Assembly: GCF_039794105.1 (NCBI RefSeq) | Contig: NZ_JBDIWA010000009.1 | Location: 40,787-104,786 of the forward strand | Source: Kuenenia sp039794105 | GTDB taxonomy: Bacteria; Planctomycetota; Brocadiia; Brocadiales; Brocadiaceae | Direction of reading: 5' to 3' | DNA: 64,000 bases | Part shown: positions 15,689 through 24,633 of the stretch, in pieces | Layout: every line of letters begins with the position of its first letter | Position numbering within the stretch: position 1 is the stretch's first letter | Program-made: the position numbers and the translations under genes | Notes under the pieces: model-generated | Databases searched by the model: none | The model's input: the letters and a program-made list of their open reading frames with translations, nothing else | What the model was told of the DNA's origin: nothing

Positions 15689-17524
15689 TCATCCCAACTC
15701 TAAACGAAACGCTTTTATTGCTTGTTCCAGTTTTCCCATAGCTTTATAACAAGCGCCGATTCTTTCAAATGCAAACGCCCTGATTTCCTTTTCGCTGCTA
15801 TTTCCCAGAACATCTATATATGCCTTCACTGCTTGTTCGTATTTTTTTTCACAGAAGAGTGCATCCGCCAGGCCGACCATTCCTTCTATTAATACCTTGC
15901 TGTAAGGGTACTTCTTTATAAAATCCTTAAAACCTTCCTGCGCCCGCGCATAATTATCATCATCAAAATAACACCATCCTATCTCCATGGCCATTTTGTC
16001 CGCATATTCATCAGTTGGCCAAAATTGTATCCCTTCCCGGAATGTTTTTATCGCAGAATCATAAAAGTGCATTGCCCGCAGAGACTTTCCCAAAAAATAC
16101 ATACCGCGTGGGACATTGCTGCTGTTTGGATAGGTTTCCAGCGCTCTCTTAAAAACCTGGAATGCCTCAACATAATTCTCATTATTATAAAAGCACTCTC
16201 CCAATAAGAAACTTGCATCTTCGGCATACCTTTCATTGCCGCCATTGGTCAGGAAATTCCCCAAAACTGTTTTGGCGTCCTCATACTCCTCCAACGAGAA
16301 TAAACTTTTCCCTATTAAATATTCAATCTCTGCCCCTACCTGGAGGGAATTATAGAGTTCTCTGGCCTCCATCAATGCCCGAATCGCCTCCCGGTGTTTT
16401 TCCATTTTTGCAAGCGCTTTGGCAATGTTAAGCTGCGCCTTAGCGGCAATCTCTGTTTCCGGATACTCATTCAGCACCCTTTCGTAGGTGTCCTTTGCCC
16501 GCTCATAAAACCCCTGCATCATCAAAGAGTCGCCTACCCCCATAAAAGCATCGGCAATTAAAGGATCTTTCGGATAGCCGTAAATGAACTGAAAATACGC
16601 CCGAATAGCGCTTTCCGGGTCATTGAGGCGGTAATAACAGTCTCCGATTTTAAACAAAGCTTCTTTTGCAAAGAGAGACGTTATATATTTTTTTGTAACA
16701 ACCTGATATTCCTGCAACGCAAGAAAATTGAAACCCAAATCATAATAATAATTCCCCAGTTCATAATACGCCTTGACGACCATTTTATCGTTGGGATATT
16801 TTATTTGTGCCCTTTGATAGATTTGGGCAGCCTTATCCTTATAATAGTCAGACGCCGTATCGACGTTAAGCTGTGACAAAGAGGTAACAAATATAGCGTT
16901 CTCTTTCGGAATAAATTCCAGGTTGCGCATTCCGATAATCACTTCTAATATATCCTGTAACGGGCTTTTCCTGATCGATACATTTATAAAAGACGACAAG
17001 TATTCGGGGGCAATATCTTCATCCACAATAATGCTTTTGCCATAGATTGCTGACAGCGCTTTCAATATTTCAGACACCTGCACCTGTTTTGCGCTAATTG
17101 AATAAACCGGCATATCATACTCGTCCAGTTCTTTTTTCAGCATGATATTTTCGTTTGGCTGTATAAAAACATCTTTTCTTTCTTCCGGATCAACACTCTT
17201 CTTTTCAGCCGTCTTCGTCCCGTCTCCCTTATCTTCCTTTTCTTCAAACTCCTGATCTCTTAATATTTGCAATTGCATTTGGAGCATCTCAAGATTTCTC
17301 AACTCTTTATTTAATGATTCACTGAGTTCGCTTGATTCATCAATAGCCTGCAACTGCATCTGAAGCATTTCCAGGTTTTTCCTCTCCTCGTTCAGTATGC
17401 CCTGCACGGTATTTGATATATCCCCATTCACCTCGCCAGTAGTCTCCTCACCGGCTTTGGAAAAAGAGCATACAGGAAATACGCCTAAAAGAAATATGAG
17501 TATAAAGATTATTCTTCTATTCAT
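15689..17524 (-). CDS. Exported TPR protein with secretin/TonB short N-terminal (STN-like) domain
   Basis: The 611-residue protein begins with a clear signal peptide. Next comes a coiled coil with NLEMLQMQLQ repeated twice (about residues 50-90). An STN-like domain follows (about 135-215: VSEILKALSAIYGKSIIVDED then NVSIRKSPLQDILEVI), as in secretin and TonB-receptor N-termini. The rest is 9-10 tandem TPR units of BamD/YbgF style (e.g. YYELGNYYYDLGFNFLALQEY). It is likely periplasmic and bound to an outer-membrane complex. It sits between another TPR protein and the flagellar two-component genes. A role in secretion or envelope assembly is inferred only. Confidence 0.75.
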   Translation of the reverse strand: MNRRIIFILIFLLGVFPVCSFSKAGEETTGEVNGDISNTVQGILNEERKNLEMLQMQLQAIDESSELSESLNKELRNLEMLQMQLQILRDQEFEEKEDKGDGTKTAEKKSVDPEERKDVFIQPNENIMLKKELDEYDMPVYSISAKQVQVSEILKALSAIYGKSIIVDEDIAPEYLSSFINVSIRKSPLQDILEVIIGMRNLEFIPKENAIFVTSLSQLNVDTASDYYKDKAAQIYQRAQIKYPNDKMVVKAYYELGNYYYDLGFNFLALQEYQVVTKKYITSLFAKEALFKIGDCYYRLNDPESAIRAYFQFIYGYPKDPLIADAFMGVGDSLMMQGFYERAKDTYERVLNEYPETEIAAKAQLNIAKALAKMEKHREAIRALMEARELYNSLQVGAEIEYLIGKSLFSLEEYEDAKTVLGNFLTNGGNERYAEDASFLLGECFYNNENYVEAFQVFKRALETYPNSSNVPRGMYFLGKSLRAMHFYDSAIKTFREGIQFWPTDEYADKMAMEIGWCYFDDDNYARAQEGFKDFIKKYPYSKVLIEGMVGLADALFCEKKYEQAVKAYIDVLGNSSEKEIRAFAFERIGACYKAMGKLEQAIKAFRLELG

Positions 17525-17584
17525 TATTCATTATCCTATAAATGGTATATGCAAAATTCTTCATTTGCCTTCCTCTTCTTCGTT

Positions 17585-18562
17585 CTACAAATGGTCATTG
17601 CTTTTCCCGTATCCTGCGGTGACAGTACCTACCGTTTGAGATGCATTTTTCAGACGTTTTGCCTCCTCCCGGTAATAATCTCCGATTTTAAAATAAGACT
17701 CTGCCACGCACGACTTATCTTCTTCCGTTTTGCAGTCGCCCTCCCGGGCGATAACGGAGTAAAGGGTTTTTATTGCTTGCTTATAGTCCCCCAGTTTTGC
17801 GCAACATTCACCCATTTTTAATCTGCTTTTCAATTGATACTCGCTGTTAAGATAATCATTGTTTAAATGCCTGAACACTTCAATGGCTTCCTTATAATTC
17901 CCCGATTGAAAATAACAATCGCCCAAACGATATACAATAAAATCCTCATTCAGAAAAGGCATCGATTTGTCCAACCCCTTTCCATAGAGAGAAGCCGCCG
18001 CCTTGTAATCTCCCTGTTCGTACAATCGATTTGCTTCGATGATATATTTTGTCCTGTCTTCCTGCGTTTCTTCACGGCCTTGCTGTGCACCAGAAGAATT
18101 TCCCCACTTTATATCATCTGACAGCTTTACCTTAGTCCTTTTGCCATCCCTTAAATTGTCGTTTGAATCCATGTATTTATCCAAAGACTCTTCCAGTTTT
18201 TTTTCCACAAGGCGGGAAACCATTTTATCGCCTTTTACTTTAATCCAATCTTTCTGGAGAAATAAGAAGAAGCCTATCGCGCCTGCTATAAAAAGAAGCA
18301 CCATAGCGGAAAGCACATATTGATTAAGCAATATGCCCGCTTTTAACAATTTTTTTGATTTTACCGGTTTTGATTCCGGTTTCTTTTTATCCACTGAAAT
18401 TTCAGCCCCGTCAGAGGCTTCATGAACAGGCATATCGGGTGCGTCTTCACCTGGCAAAATCGCTTCCGGAAAAGAATCTTCATCCTCCCGGTTTTGCAAC
18501 CCTTCGATTATTTCGTTTAATGATGCTTCCTTTTCTTTGTCATCAGATGGGATATTAGTCAT
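17585..18562 (-). CDS. Inner-membrane TPR protein
   Basis: A 325-residue protein with an acidic cytoplasmic N-terminus of about 75 residues and one membrane segment (about 85-105, YVLSAMVLLFIAGAIGFFLF). A periplasmic part follows, with four TPR-like units (RLYEQGDYKAAASLYGKGL, RLGDCYFQSGNYKEAIEVF, KMGECCAKLGDYKQAIKTL and a last KIGDYYREEAKRL). It lies 60 bases upstream of the STN-TPR gene. Together with it and the third TPR protein at 13896 it could form a trans-envelope scaffold. No known homolog is recognised. Confidence 0.7.
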   Translation of the reverse strand: MTNIPSDDKEKEASLNEIIEGLQNREDEDSFPEAILPGEDAPDMPVHEASDGAEISVDKKKPESKPVKSKKLLKAGILLNQYVLSAMVLLFIAGAIGFFLFLQKDWIKVKGDKMVSRLVEKKLEESLDKYMDSNDNLRDGKRTKVKLSDDIKWGNSSGAQQGREETQEDRTKYIIEANRLYEQGDYKAAASLYGKGLDKSMPFLNEDFIVYRLGDCYFQSGNYKEAIEVFRHLNNDYLNSEYQLKSRLKMGECCAKLGDYKQAIKTLYSVIAREGDCKTEEDKSCVAESYFKIGDYYREEAKRLKNASQTVGTVTAGYGKSNDHL

Positions 18563-18596
18563 ATTTTATTACCTCTTAATAAAGTTAGTACCTTTC

Positions 18597-18660
18597 TGCA
18601 GTCGGCAGTCGGCAGTCGGCGGTCAGCAAATTGCAGATTGAGGATTGAGGATTGAGGATT
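18597..18660. repeat. Heptanucleotide minisatellite (AGTCGGC and GATTGAG types)
   Basis: Three AGTCGGC units are followed by three GATTGAG units, ending exactly at the STAS gene stop codon. It is the same family of period-7 arrays as at 10716. Confidence 0.8.
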
Positions 18661-19039
18661 AATTTCCTCCTGACCATAAAAATGTTTTTTCCAGTTTCCC
18701 CACACGGGGTCCAATGCTTGACATTGCTTCATCCTCGTTCTCAAATACCTCCACAATGCGAAGCAGGCCGGTAATATCCATAAGTTTTTTAATGTTTTTA
18801 TTTGTTTGAACCAATTTAAATCCCTTTTGTTTTTCCCTGAAACAGCTCAGATAATAAGCGATACTCCCCAACGCGTTTGCGGAAATATACTTTACATCTC
18901 TGAAATTCAGTATGATGGCGCATGCATCTTCACACAAAACCTTAAGCATGCACTCCAGTTTGATTGCCCCATCATACACGAGGTTCCCCTTTGGCGATAA
19001 CACGACCACATCGCATTTTTCATGCCTTTCAATTTCCAT
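18659..19039 (-). CDS. STAS-domain anti-sigma factor antagonist (HsbA/SpoIIAA-like)
   Basis: The 126-residue protein is a single STAS domain. The phosphorylatable Ser is Ser53 in KYISANALGSIAYYL. In partner-switching systems the unphosphorylated form binds and removes an anti-sigma factor or anti-sigma-like kinase. Its start overlaps the stop of the REC-PP2C-kinase gene by 11 bases, so the two are translationally coupled, as in hsbR-hsbA of Pseudomonas. There HsbA also contacts the flagellar anti-sigma factor FlgM. Location near flagellar genes supports a similar role here by inference. Confidence 0.85.
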   Translation of the reverse strand: MEIERHEKCDVVVLSPKGNLVYDGAIKLECMLKVLCEDACAIILNFRDVKYISANALGSIAYYLSCFREKQKGFKLVQTNKNIKKLMDITGLLRIVEVFENEDEAMSSIGPRVGKLEKTFLWSGGN

Positions 19040-20564
19040 AGAAGTTTACCCGTTTCGCCAAAAAGACCGAAGTCCCCGTTCCCCTGCCGGATTGTATCAT
19101 TACTCTATCCATTAACTGTTTCATAATAAAAATCCCTCTCCCGTCTTTTTTTGTTATGCCTTTATAAAATGTCGTATCAGGCTCTTCATAGTTCTGTGTA
19201 TCAAATCCACAGCCCCTATCGCTTACCACTATGATAATCTCTTCCCCCAATCTCGAAAATTTCAGAACGATTTCCCCTTTTTCCCCCTCCTTGTATGCAA
19301 AGAATAATGCGTTCAAAACGGCCTCATTAACAGACGTAATAATGTCATGCCTCTTACACTCGTCACCCACTATTTTTGACAACTTCTCTTCAAATAATTG
19401 CAGCACTTCATCATAATCATCAATGGGCAGGGAAATAGAAATCTCTTCTTTCCATGGCCTGCCTCTGCCATTCTCCAGGGTAAAGGCAGCGATGGAACAA
19501 TTTCGTGCATCGGCAGCCAGTTCATGCCATCCATCTATTCCCTCTTTCATTTTTTTCGCCACATGCCCGCAATCCCCGGCAGCCTCCCGCACAAGTATGT
19601 CCCTGAGCCTCTCTTTCTGAATAATTCCCTTCCGGATGCCTGTAGCAACAGCATTGCTGTCAATCACAATAAATCTATTACCCGCAGGCATTGGCAGGGT
19701 TTGCTCCGGTACGCTTATGTCAGGAAACATATTTAAGAATAAGGGATACGATTGCAAGTGTATCATTTCTTTTTCCTGTGAAAACATAAAACAGGTGAGC
19801 CCTTCGCCGCAAATTGAATAAAAAAGTTTTTGCCCTTGTTTCTCCAAAATCACACAGAAAAGCATAAGAGGAAAACGGTTTTTTATATGTTCGCAGAGAA
19901 AGGTATTCATGTTTTCTATCAAAGATGCAGGCGATCTGCATGTTTTTGCCTCATAGCGAAAAACCGTTTTTATCACCGTATCCAGATTTTCCAGCCCGGC
20001 CTCGCGTGAAAAACTTCCAAACAGCGCCAACAGGCAGTCATCAGTCTCAACGGCATCATAAAAGGCACGATTTGCATTCTCTGTTTCATCCTGCACAATA
20101 TAACAGGATGAATCCTTGTGTTTGTCAGTATATACCTCACACGGCAGTGGTTCTTCATTCCTGTGGTTTTTTTCGCTATACGCATTTGTACCGGTATTTT
20201 CGCTTTCACTCAGGACTTTGCGAATCACCTTCTTCATATGTTCAAGCTTAAAAGGCTTTGTTATAAAATCAGAGACGCCGGTATGCATCGCCTCAATAAC
20301 CGCCTCCGTTGAACCATATCCCGTCATGATAATCGCCCTTGTTGAGGGATTTGCCTTCTTTATCTCAGCAATTAACTGCACTCCATTCATGGCAGGCATA
20401 GTTAAATCGCTAATCACCAAATCGTATCTTCTTTTTTTAGCCATTTCCAGGGCTTCAACGCTATCGTTGGTATCTTCCACATCATAACCGTCATCCAAAA
20501 GGGTATTTTGCAAAGCCCATCGCAGCGTTTCTTCATCATCTACCAATAAAATTTTTTTCTTCAT
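19029..20564 (-). CDS. Response regulator with degenerate PP2C-like domain and RsbW-type kinase domain (HsbR-like)
   Basis: The 511-residue protein has three parts. A receiver domain occupies about 1-125 with Asp53 in LVISDLTMPAMNG. A SpoIIE/PP2C-like middle domain occupies about 160-370. A GHKL anti-sigma-kinase domain occupies about 385-505 with N box ITSVNEAVLNALFFAY and G1 box DRGCGFD. This order matches HsbR, which phosphorylates and dephosphorylates the STAS protein HsbA. The PP2C part lacks its metal-binding signatures: where GDVSGHG is expected the sequence is GSFSREAG, and where a TDG motif is expected it reads IDSNA. It may therefore act only as kinase. The coupled STAS gene follows. 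Confidence 0.82.
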   Translation of the reverse strand: MKKKILLVDDEETLRWALQNTLLDDGYDVEDTNDSVEALEMAKKRRYDLVISDLTMPAMNGVQLIAEIKKANPSTRAIIMTGYGSTEAVIEAMHTGVSDFITKPFKLEHMKKVIRKVLSESENTGTNAYSEKNHRNEEPLPCEVYTDKHKDSSCYIVQDETENANRAFYDAVETDDCLLALFGSFSREAGLENLDTVIKTVFRYEAKTCRSPASLIENMNTFLCEHIKNRFPLMLFCVILEKQGQKLFYSICGEGLTCFMFSQEKEMIHLQSYPLFLNMFPDISVPEQTLPMPAGNRFIVIDSNAVATGIRKGIIQKERLRDILVREAAGDCGHVAKKMKEGIDGWHELAADARNCSIAAFTLENGRGRPWKEEISISLPIDDYDEVLQLFEEKLSKIVGDECKRHDIITSVNEAVLNALFFAYKEGEKGEIVLKFSRLGEEIIIVVSDRGCGFDTQNYEEPDTTFYKGITKKDGRGIFIMKQLMDRVMIQSGRGTGTSVFLAKRVNFYGN

Positions 20565-20603
20565 CTTTTCTTTACCGGCAATCTTTTGCCTATTAATTAA
20601 ATA

Positions 20604-22013
20604 TTACTGCGCAATGCCATACTCTTTTATTTTATTATATAAGGTCGTTCTGTTGATGCCCAGCACCCTTGCCGCCTCCGCCCTTCGCCATGAGGTTTCT
20701 TTCAGGACATTTTCTATGTGTCGTTTTTCCATAAATGCCAGTGAGCGGGCGTCAAGTCCGTCGCTGCCTACACCGTCAGTATTTCCATCAACAGCAACAC
20801 CGGCAAGGCTTTCAGATTCTTTCTTCCCAAAGCTGATATTTGCAACATATTTAGGCGATAATGCACAGCCGTTTGCAATCAACACCCCCCTCTCTACCAC
20901 ATTCTTTAATTCTCTGATGTTCCCCGGCCAGCCATATTCCAATAATATCCGTTCAGTATCGGACGGGATATCGCAAACATTCTTGCCAAACTCATTATTA
21001 TATTTATGCATAAAGTATTTCACCAAAAGCATAATATCTTCTCTTCTTTCCCTCAATGGCGGCACATAAATCGGCAAAACCTTCAACCGGTAATACAAAT
21101 CCTTTCTAAAATTTCCTGACGCTATTTCTTCTTCAAGGTTCCTGTTTGTCGAGGCAATAATCCGAACGTCTATTTTGATATCGTGTATGCCGCCAACCCT
21201 TTTGAACTGCCTTTCCTGCAGAATTCTTAAAAGTTTTGCCTGCAGCAAAACCCCCATCTCGCCTATTTCATCCAGGAAAACGGTTCCCTTATCGGCAACC
21301 TCAAACAACCCCGGTTTGCCGGCTGTCGCCGCGCCGGTAAATGCCCCTTTTTCATAACCGAATAATTCTGCTTCCAGAAGGCTTTCCGTAAGGGCGGCGC
21401 AATTTATATCCACAAAACGCCCTGACTTTCTTGCGCTTAGCCGGTGCACCGCCCTGGCAACAAGCTCTTTCCCGGTACCGCTCTCTCCTTGTATTAACAC
21501 CGTTGTAGAAGAACTTTTTGCCACCTGTTTAATAAGAGAATATATCTCTTTCATCTGCGGGCTGTTGCCAATAATAATTCCGTCCGATTCTTCATCAAAC
21601 GTCCATTGCTTTTCCTTTATTTCAAGCACCTCCTGGCGCAGCCCCTGCCTCCTTAATGCCTTTTCAACCACCGACCTTAACCGGTCCAGTTTAAACGGTT
21701 TCTCCAAATAATCGTATGCCCCCAGCCTCATCACTTCAACCGCAGAATCCACGCTTCCGTATCCCGTCATTACCACCATTAATGCGTTAGGGTCTTTCTC
21801 TTTTATTTTTCCAATAAGTTCCACTCCATTTATATTGGGCAATCTCAAATCCAGCAGTATCAAATCCGGCATAAATGTATCCATTTTCTCCAGCGCTTCT
21901 TCGAAACTACCGGCGGCAATTGCTTCATAACCCTGCGCATCTAAAAACTCCCTGACAGAAAGCCTGATTGTTTCTTCGTCATCGACAATAAGGATTATAC
22001 CTTTCGCCTTCAT
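20604..22013 (-). CDS. NtrC-family sigma-54-dependent response regulator
   Basis: A 469-residue activator with a receiver domain (Asp55 in LILLDLRLPNING), AAA+ domain with GESGTGKE, the canonical GAFTGA loop, Walker B (VFLDEIGE), and C-terminal Fis-type HTH RRAEAARVLGINRTTLYNKI. It heads the minus-strand cluster, 39 bases before the HsbR-like gene, so it may set the expression of the whole regulatory set. No dedicated kinase lies beside it. It differs from the second sigma-54 regulator at 10851 in its HTH, so the pair may act at two levels, as FlrA and FlrC do. Confidence 0.9.
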   Translation of the reverse strand: MKAKGIILIVDDEETIRLSVREFLDAQGYEAIAAGSFEEALEKMDTFMPDLILLDLRLPNINGVELIGKIKEKDPNALMVVMTGYGSVDSAVEVMRLGAYDYLEKPFKLDRLRSVVEKALRRQGLRQEVLEIKEKQWTFDEESDGIIIGNSPQMKEIYSLIKQVAKSSSTTVLIQGESGTGKELVARAVHRLSARKSGRFVDINCAALTESLLEAELFGYEKGAFTGAATAGKPGLFEVADKGTVFLDEIGEMGVLLQAKLLRILQERQFKRVGGIHDIKIDVRIIASTNRNLEEEIASGNFRKDLYYRLKVLPIYVPPLRERREDIMLLVKYFMHKYNNEFGKNVCDIPSDTERILLEYGWPGNIRELKNVVERGVLIANGCALSPKYVANISFGKKESESLAGVAVDGNTDGVGSDGLDARSLAFMEKRHIENVLKETSWRRAEAARVLGINRTTLYNKIKEYGIAQ

Positions 22014-22248
22014 TTATTTACCCTTCCATTAAAAACAAACCGTTCAATGTCTCACGCATTATAAAACTTAAATTTTTCCCCGCAAAAAAAATACTTTGAG
22101 TTCAGTATATCAAAACGTCCAATTTTTCAACATGACTATTTTCTGCTTATTACCCTCTGTTTAAAAATACGATTTCACCTGGTGTATTAGTTCTTAAAAA
22201 AGGCATCAGTTTAGTTTTTTGAAAATTCTTAATAAAACCAAGGATTCC

Positions 22249-22385
22249 GTAACACTTTAGTTTTTTGAAAAATTCCAATAATCGAGTGTAGGAGCGAAGC
22301 ATTTGCCGTAAATTGTCATAAATGCGTTCAAACCCAAGCGGGGCAAATGCTTCGCCCCTAATTTTTTAAAAAACTAAAGTGTTAC
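22249..22385. mobile_element. MITE-like inverted repeat, family GTAACACTTTAG (copy A)
   Basis: The terminal arms GTAACACTTTAGTTTTTTGA and its near complement ending CTAAAGTGTTAC enclose 85 bases, including GCGGGGCAAATGCTTCGCCCC. Flanks AAGGATTCC and AGGATTCC extend the symmetry. Related copies or ends are at 22660, 24430, 34830, 38860, 42556 and 51436. No coding potential. Confidence 0.7.
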
Positions 22386-22516
22386 AGGATTCCTGGTTTT
22401 ATATCATAAGAAGTTTTTTTATATTACCCCCTTTTGATAATGTGAAATGGAGCGCCGGGGGGGAAATGCGTAACAAAATAGCAAACATTATACCACTGTT
22501 CATAACTATTATTGGA

Positions 22517-22625
22517 AACTAAGCTGGCATAGCAGGGGCAAACAAGCACGCAAGAAATAAAAAATACGAAATTCGAAGTGCTAAATACGAAACAAATTCT
22601 AATAACAAAACATAAAATTCAAAAC
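22517..22625. repeat. Dispersed repeat (TGGCATAGC...ACGAAACAAATTC), inverted copy
   Basis: Read on the minus strand it matches the repeats that end CTTGTTTGGTTCTGGCTATGCC at 59018-59272 and 60734-60978. It lies in a 1,069-base gene-free stretch (22014-23082) that holds only this repeat and two inverted-repeat elements. Confidence 0.6.
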
Positions 22626-22659
22626 AAATCTAAAACATCCAACAACTACGAAAGATGCA

Positions 22660-22851
22660 GTAACAAGTTAGTATTTTGAAAAATTCCAACAATGTAGTGC
22701 AACGAACCTCATCGCACTACATGAATTTAGTGGGCTTTGATATCTCAAGTGAGGAACGAGCCGCAACCGTTTATACCAAATGCTCCACCACTACACTACT
22801 ATACGGCAAGCAGCACTATTATTGGAATTTTTCAAAAGACTAATGTGTTGC
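22660..22851. mobile_element. MITE-like inverted repeat (copy B)
   Basis: The arms GTAACAAGTTAGTATTTTGA and ...TCAAAAGACTAATGTGTTGC are in inverted orientation, and the adjacent TTCCAACAATG/ACTATTATTGGAA pairing extends the stem. It has the same end family as copy A but a different interior. Confidence 0.6.
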
Positions 22852-23082
22852 CCCCGAACTTCCAGATATTCCTATAGCTGGTTGAAGCGGATATATGGGT
22901 ACTTATCTCCCAGACAACCCAGCCAGCAGCAGGAAAGACACAAATTTCATGCCCCTTGTCAGTCTTGTTGAAAATACTCGTTGAACGGTAATATATATCA
23001 GGTAAAATTTAAAAAGTCTTTCTTGTACTAATCTATATTTGTTATTTTATCTAAAATACCCGCAATAAAAGGAACATACATA

Positions 23083-23694
23083 ATGTTACAGGGAATCATA
23101 TTCGATATGGACGGCACGCTCACCAAGCCAAAGGTGGATTTTGCAGCCGTTGAAAGAGACATTGGCGCAAAGGTCGGGTTTATTTTAGACTATGCGGAGC
23201 AATCCAGTCCTGAAGAACGCTCAAGGGCAATGGGCATACTTGAAAGTTTCGAGGAACAGGCGGCATCGGAATCCGAACTCAATGAAGGTGTAGCAGAGAT
23301 GCTGGAATTTTTGAGGGAAAAACAATTAAAGACTGCCCTTTTAACCCGCAATTCACGCAAATCAGTCGATACCGTTCTAAAAAAACACAACCTGCATTTT
23401 GAATTTATCGTAAGCCGCGACGACGCCAAGCCAAAACCGGATCCGGACCCTATTTTTCTGCTCAGCAAAATGATGAATATCCATACAGACCATTTATTGA
23501 TGGTTGGAGACTATAAATACGATATTATGTGCGGCAAGGCGGCGGGGACGCGAACGGTTCTTTTGCGTTACAAAGAGTATATCGAAAAAGAGGTAATACC
23601 TGATTTTGAAATAGATTGTATTAAGGACATCATACACATCATTGAACATTTTGAAAAGGCAGCGTTAAACACACATGGGAAAACGAATTTTTAA
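23083..23694 (+). CDS. HAD-superfamily phosphatase, phosphoglycolate phosphatase-like
   Basis: A 203-residue hydrolase with HAD motif I IIFDMDGTL (nucleophile Asp8), motif II in LLTRNS, a Lys region in SRDDAKPKPDP and motif III LMVGDYKYDIMCGKAAG. A small helical cap sits after motif I. This matches Gph/PGP-type enzymes that hydrolyse phosphoglycolate or related small phosphates. The substrate cannot be told from sequence alone. Its end overlaps the LolA-like gene by 20 bases, so the two are co-transcribed. Confidence 0.88.
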   Translation: MLQGIIFDMDGTLTKPKVDFAAVERDIGAKVGFILDYAEQSSPEERSRAMGILESFEEQAASESELNEGVAEMLEFLREKQLKTALLTRNSRKSVDTVLKKHNLHFEFIVSRDDAKPKPDPDPIFLLSKMMNIHTDHLLMVGDYKYDIMCGKAAGTRTVLLRYKEYIEKEVIPDFEIDCIKDIIHIIEHFEKAALNTHGKTNF

Positions 23695-24388
23695 CAACAC
23701 TATTTTCAATATCTTTGCTGCTGCACTAATTATTTTTCTCGTTAACAGGGCTTCTCTTTGCAGCGAACAGGCAGATCGCAAGACGCTGGACGAAGTTCTC
23801 CTTGCGGTGGAAAAAGCGGACGGCGAATTCAAAACCATGAAGGCCAATATAGCGATCACCAGAACCATTCCATTGCTGGATTCCACCGAGGTATCAAGGG
23901 GAAAGGTGCATTATAAAAAACCCGACCGTTTACATTTAAAATTTAACCATCCCCGCGATGAGGTAAACATTATTGACGGAAAACACCTCTGGATATATCA
24001 TCCAAAAGCAAAGCAGGTCGAAAAATATGCTGTAAATAAAGGAGAACGTACCGCTCAGAACATACATTTCTTTGGGTTTGGTTACGGAGAGTCGGTTGCT
24101 TCAGCCAAAAAAGACTACACAATTTCCCTGACAGATACAATGGAGACCGATAAGAAATTTTTTTATGCGCTTGATTTAACCCCCAAAAGCGCTACATCCC
24201 AATATGCAAAAATTCGCCTGTGGATAGAGGAAGGCGTATGGCTGCCGGTAAAAATAGAATTACATGAAAGCGGAGGCGAAGTGGTAAATCTGATTGAATT
24301 TGAGAGCATTACACTCAACAGCCGGATGTCTGATAAGCTCTTTATGTTTGACCTTCCTAAAGGAGTGGAGATTATTGAACCCTTTTAG
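23675..24388 (+). CDS. LolA-like outer-membrane lipoprotein carrier protein
   Basis: The 237-residue exported protein has an N-terminal hydrophobic leader, then a LolA-type fold: VEKADGEFKTMKANIAITR, GKVHYKKPDRLHLKFNHP, IIDGKHLWIYHPKAKQVEKY, and a C-terminal FMFDLPKGVEIIEPF. LolA shuttles lipoproteins across the periplasm from LolCDE to LolB. Homology to LolA is good at fold level. Whether it is the main LolA or a specialised paralog is not clear. The ATG overlaps the end of the HAD gene. Confidence 0.8.
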   Translation: MGKRIFNNTIFNIFAAALIIFLVNRASLCSEQADRKTLDEVLLAVEKADGEFKTMKANIAITRTIPLLDSTEVSRGKVHYKKPDRLHLKFNHPRDEVNIIDGKHLWIYHPKAKQVEKYAVNKGERTAQNIHFFGFGYGESVASAKKDYTISLTDTMETDKKFFYALDLTPKSATSQYAKIRLWIEEGVWLPVKIELHESGGEVVNLIEFESITLNSRMSDKLFMFDLPKGVEIIEPF

Positions 24389-24429
24389 CAAGACCCGCTA
24401 CTCCCTTCTCTTCCGTATACCAAAGCATA

Positions 24430-24559
24430 GTAACACTTTAGTCTTTTGAAAAAGCAAAATGCTATTTCCCAAATTTCGCAGACCGGGAAAAATATTCAAT
24501 ATTCAAAAAAGCGCTAACGGAGCTTTTCGCGGTATTTTTTCAAAAATCTAAAGTTTTAG
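24430..24559. mobile_element. MITE-like inverted repeat (copy C)
   Basis: The left arm GTAACACTTTAGTCTTTTGA and right arm TTTTTCAAAAATCTAAAGTTTTAG enclose about 85 bases. It has the same ends as copies A and D. Confidence 0.6.
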
Positions 24560-24633
24560 AATAATAAACACACTTCAGGCGGATTCAGGTTACAAACCTG
24601 AACGCGAATGGTTCGTGCCACAATTGCAATGTA

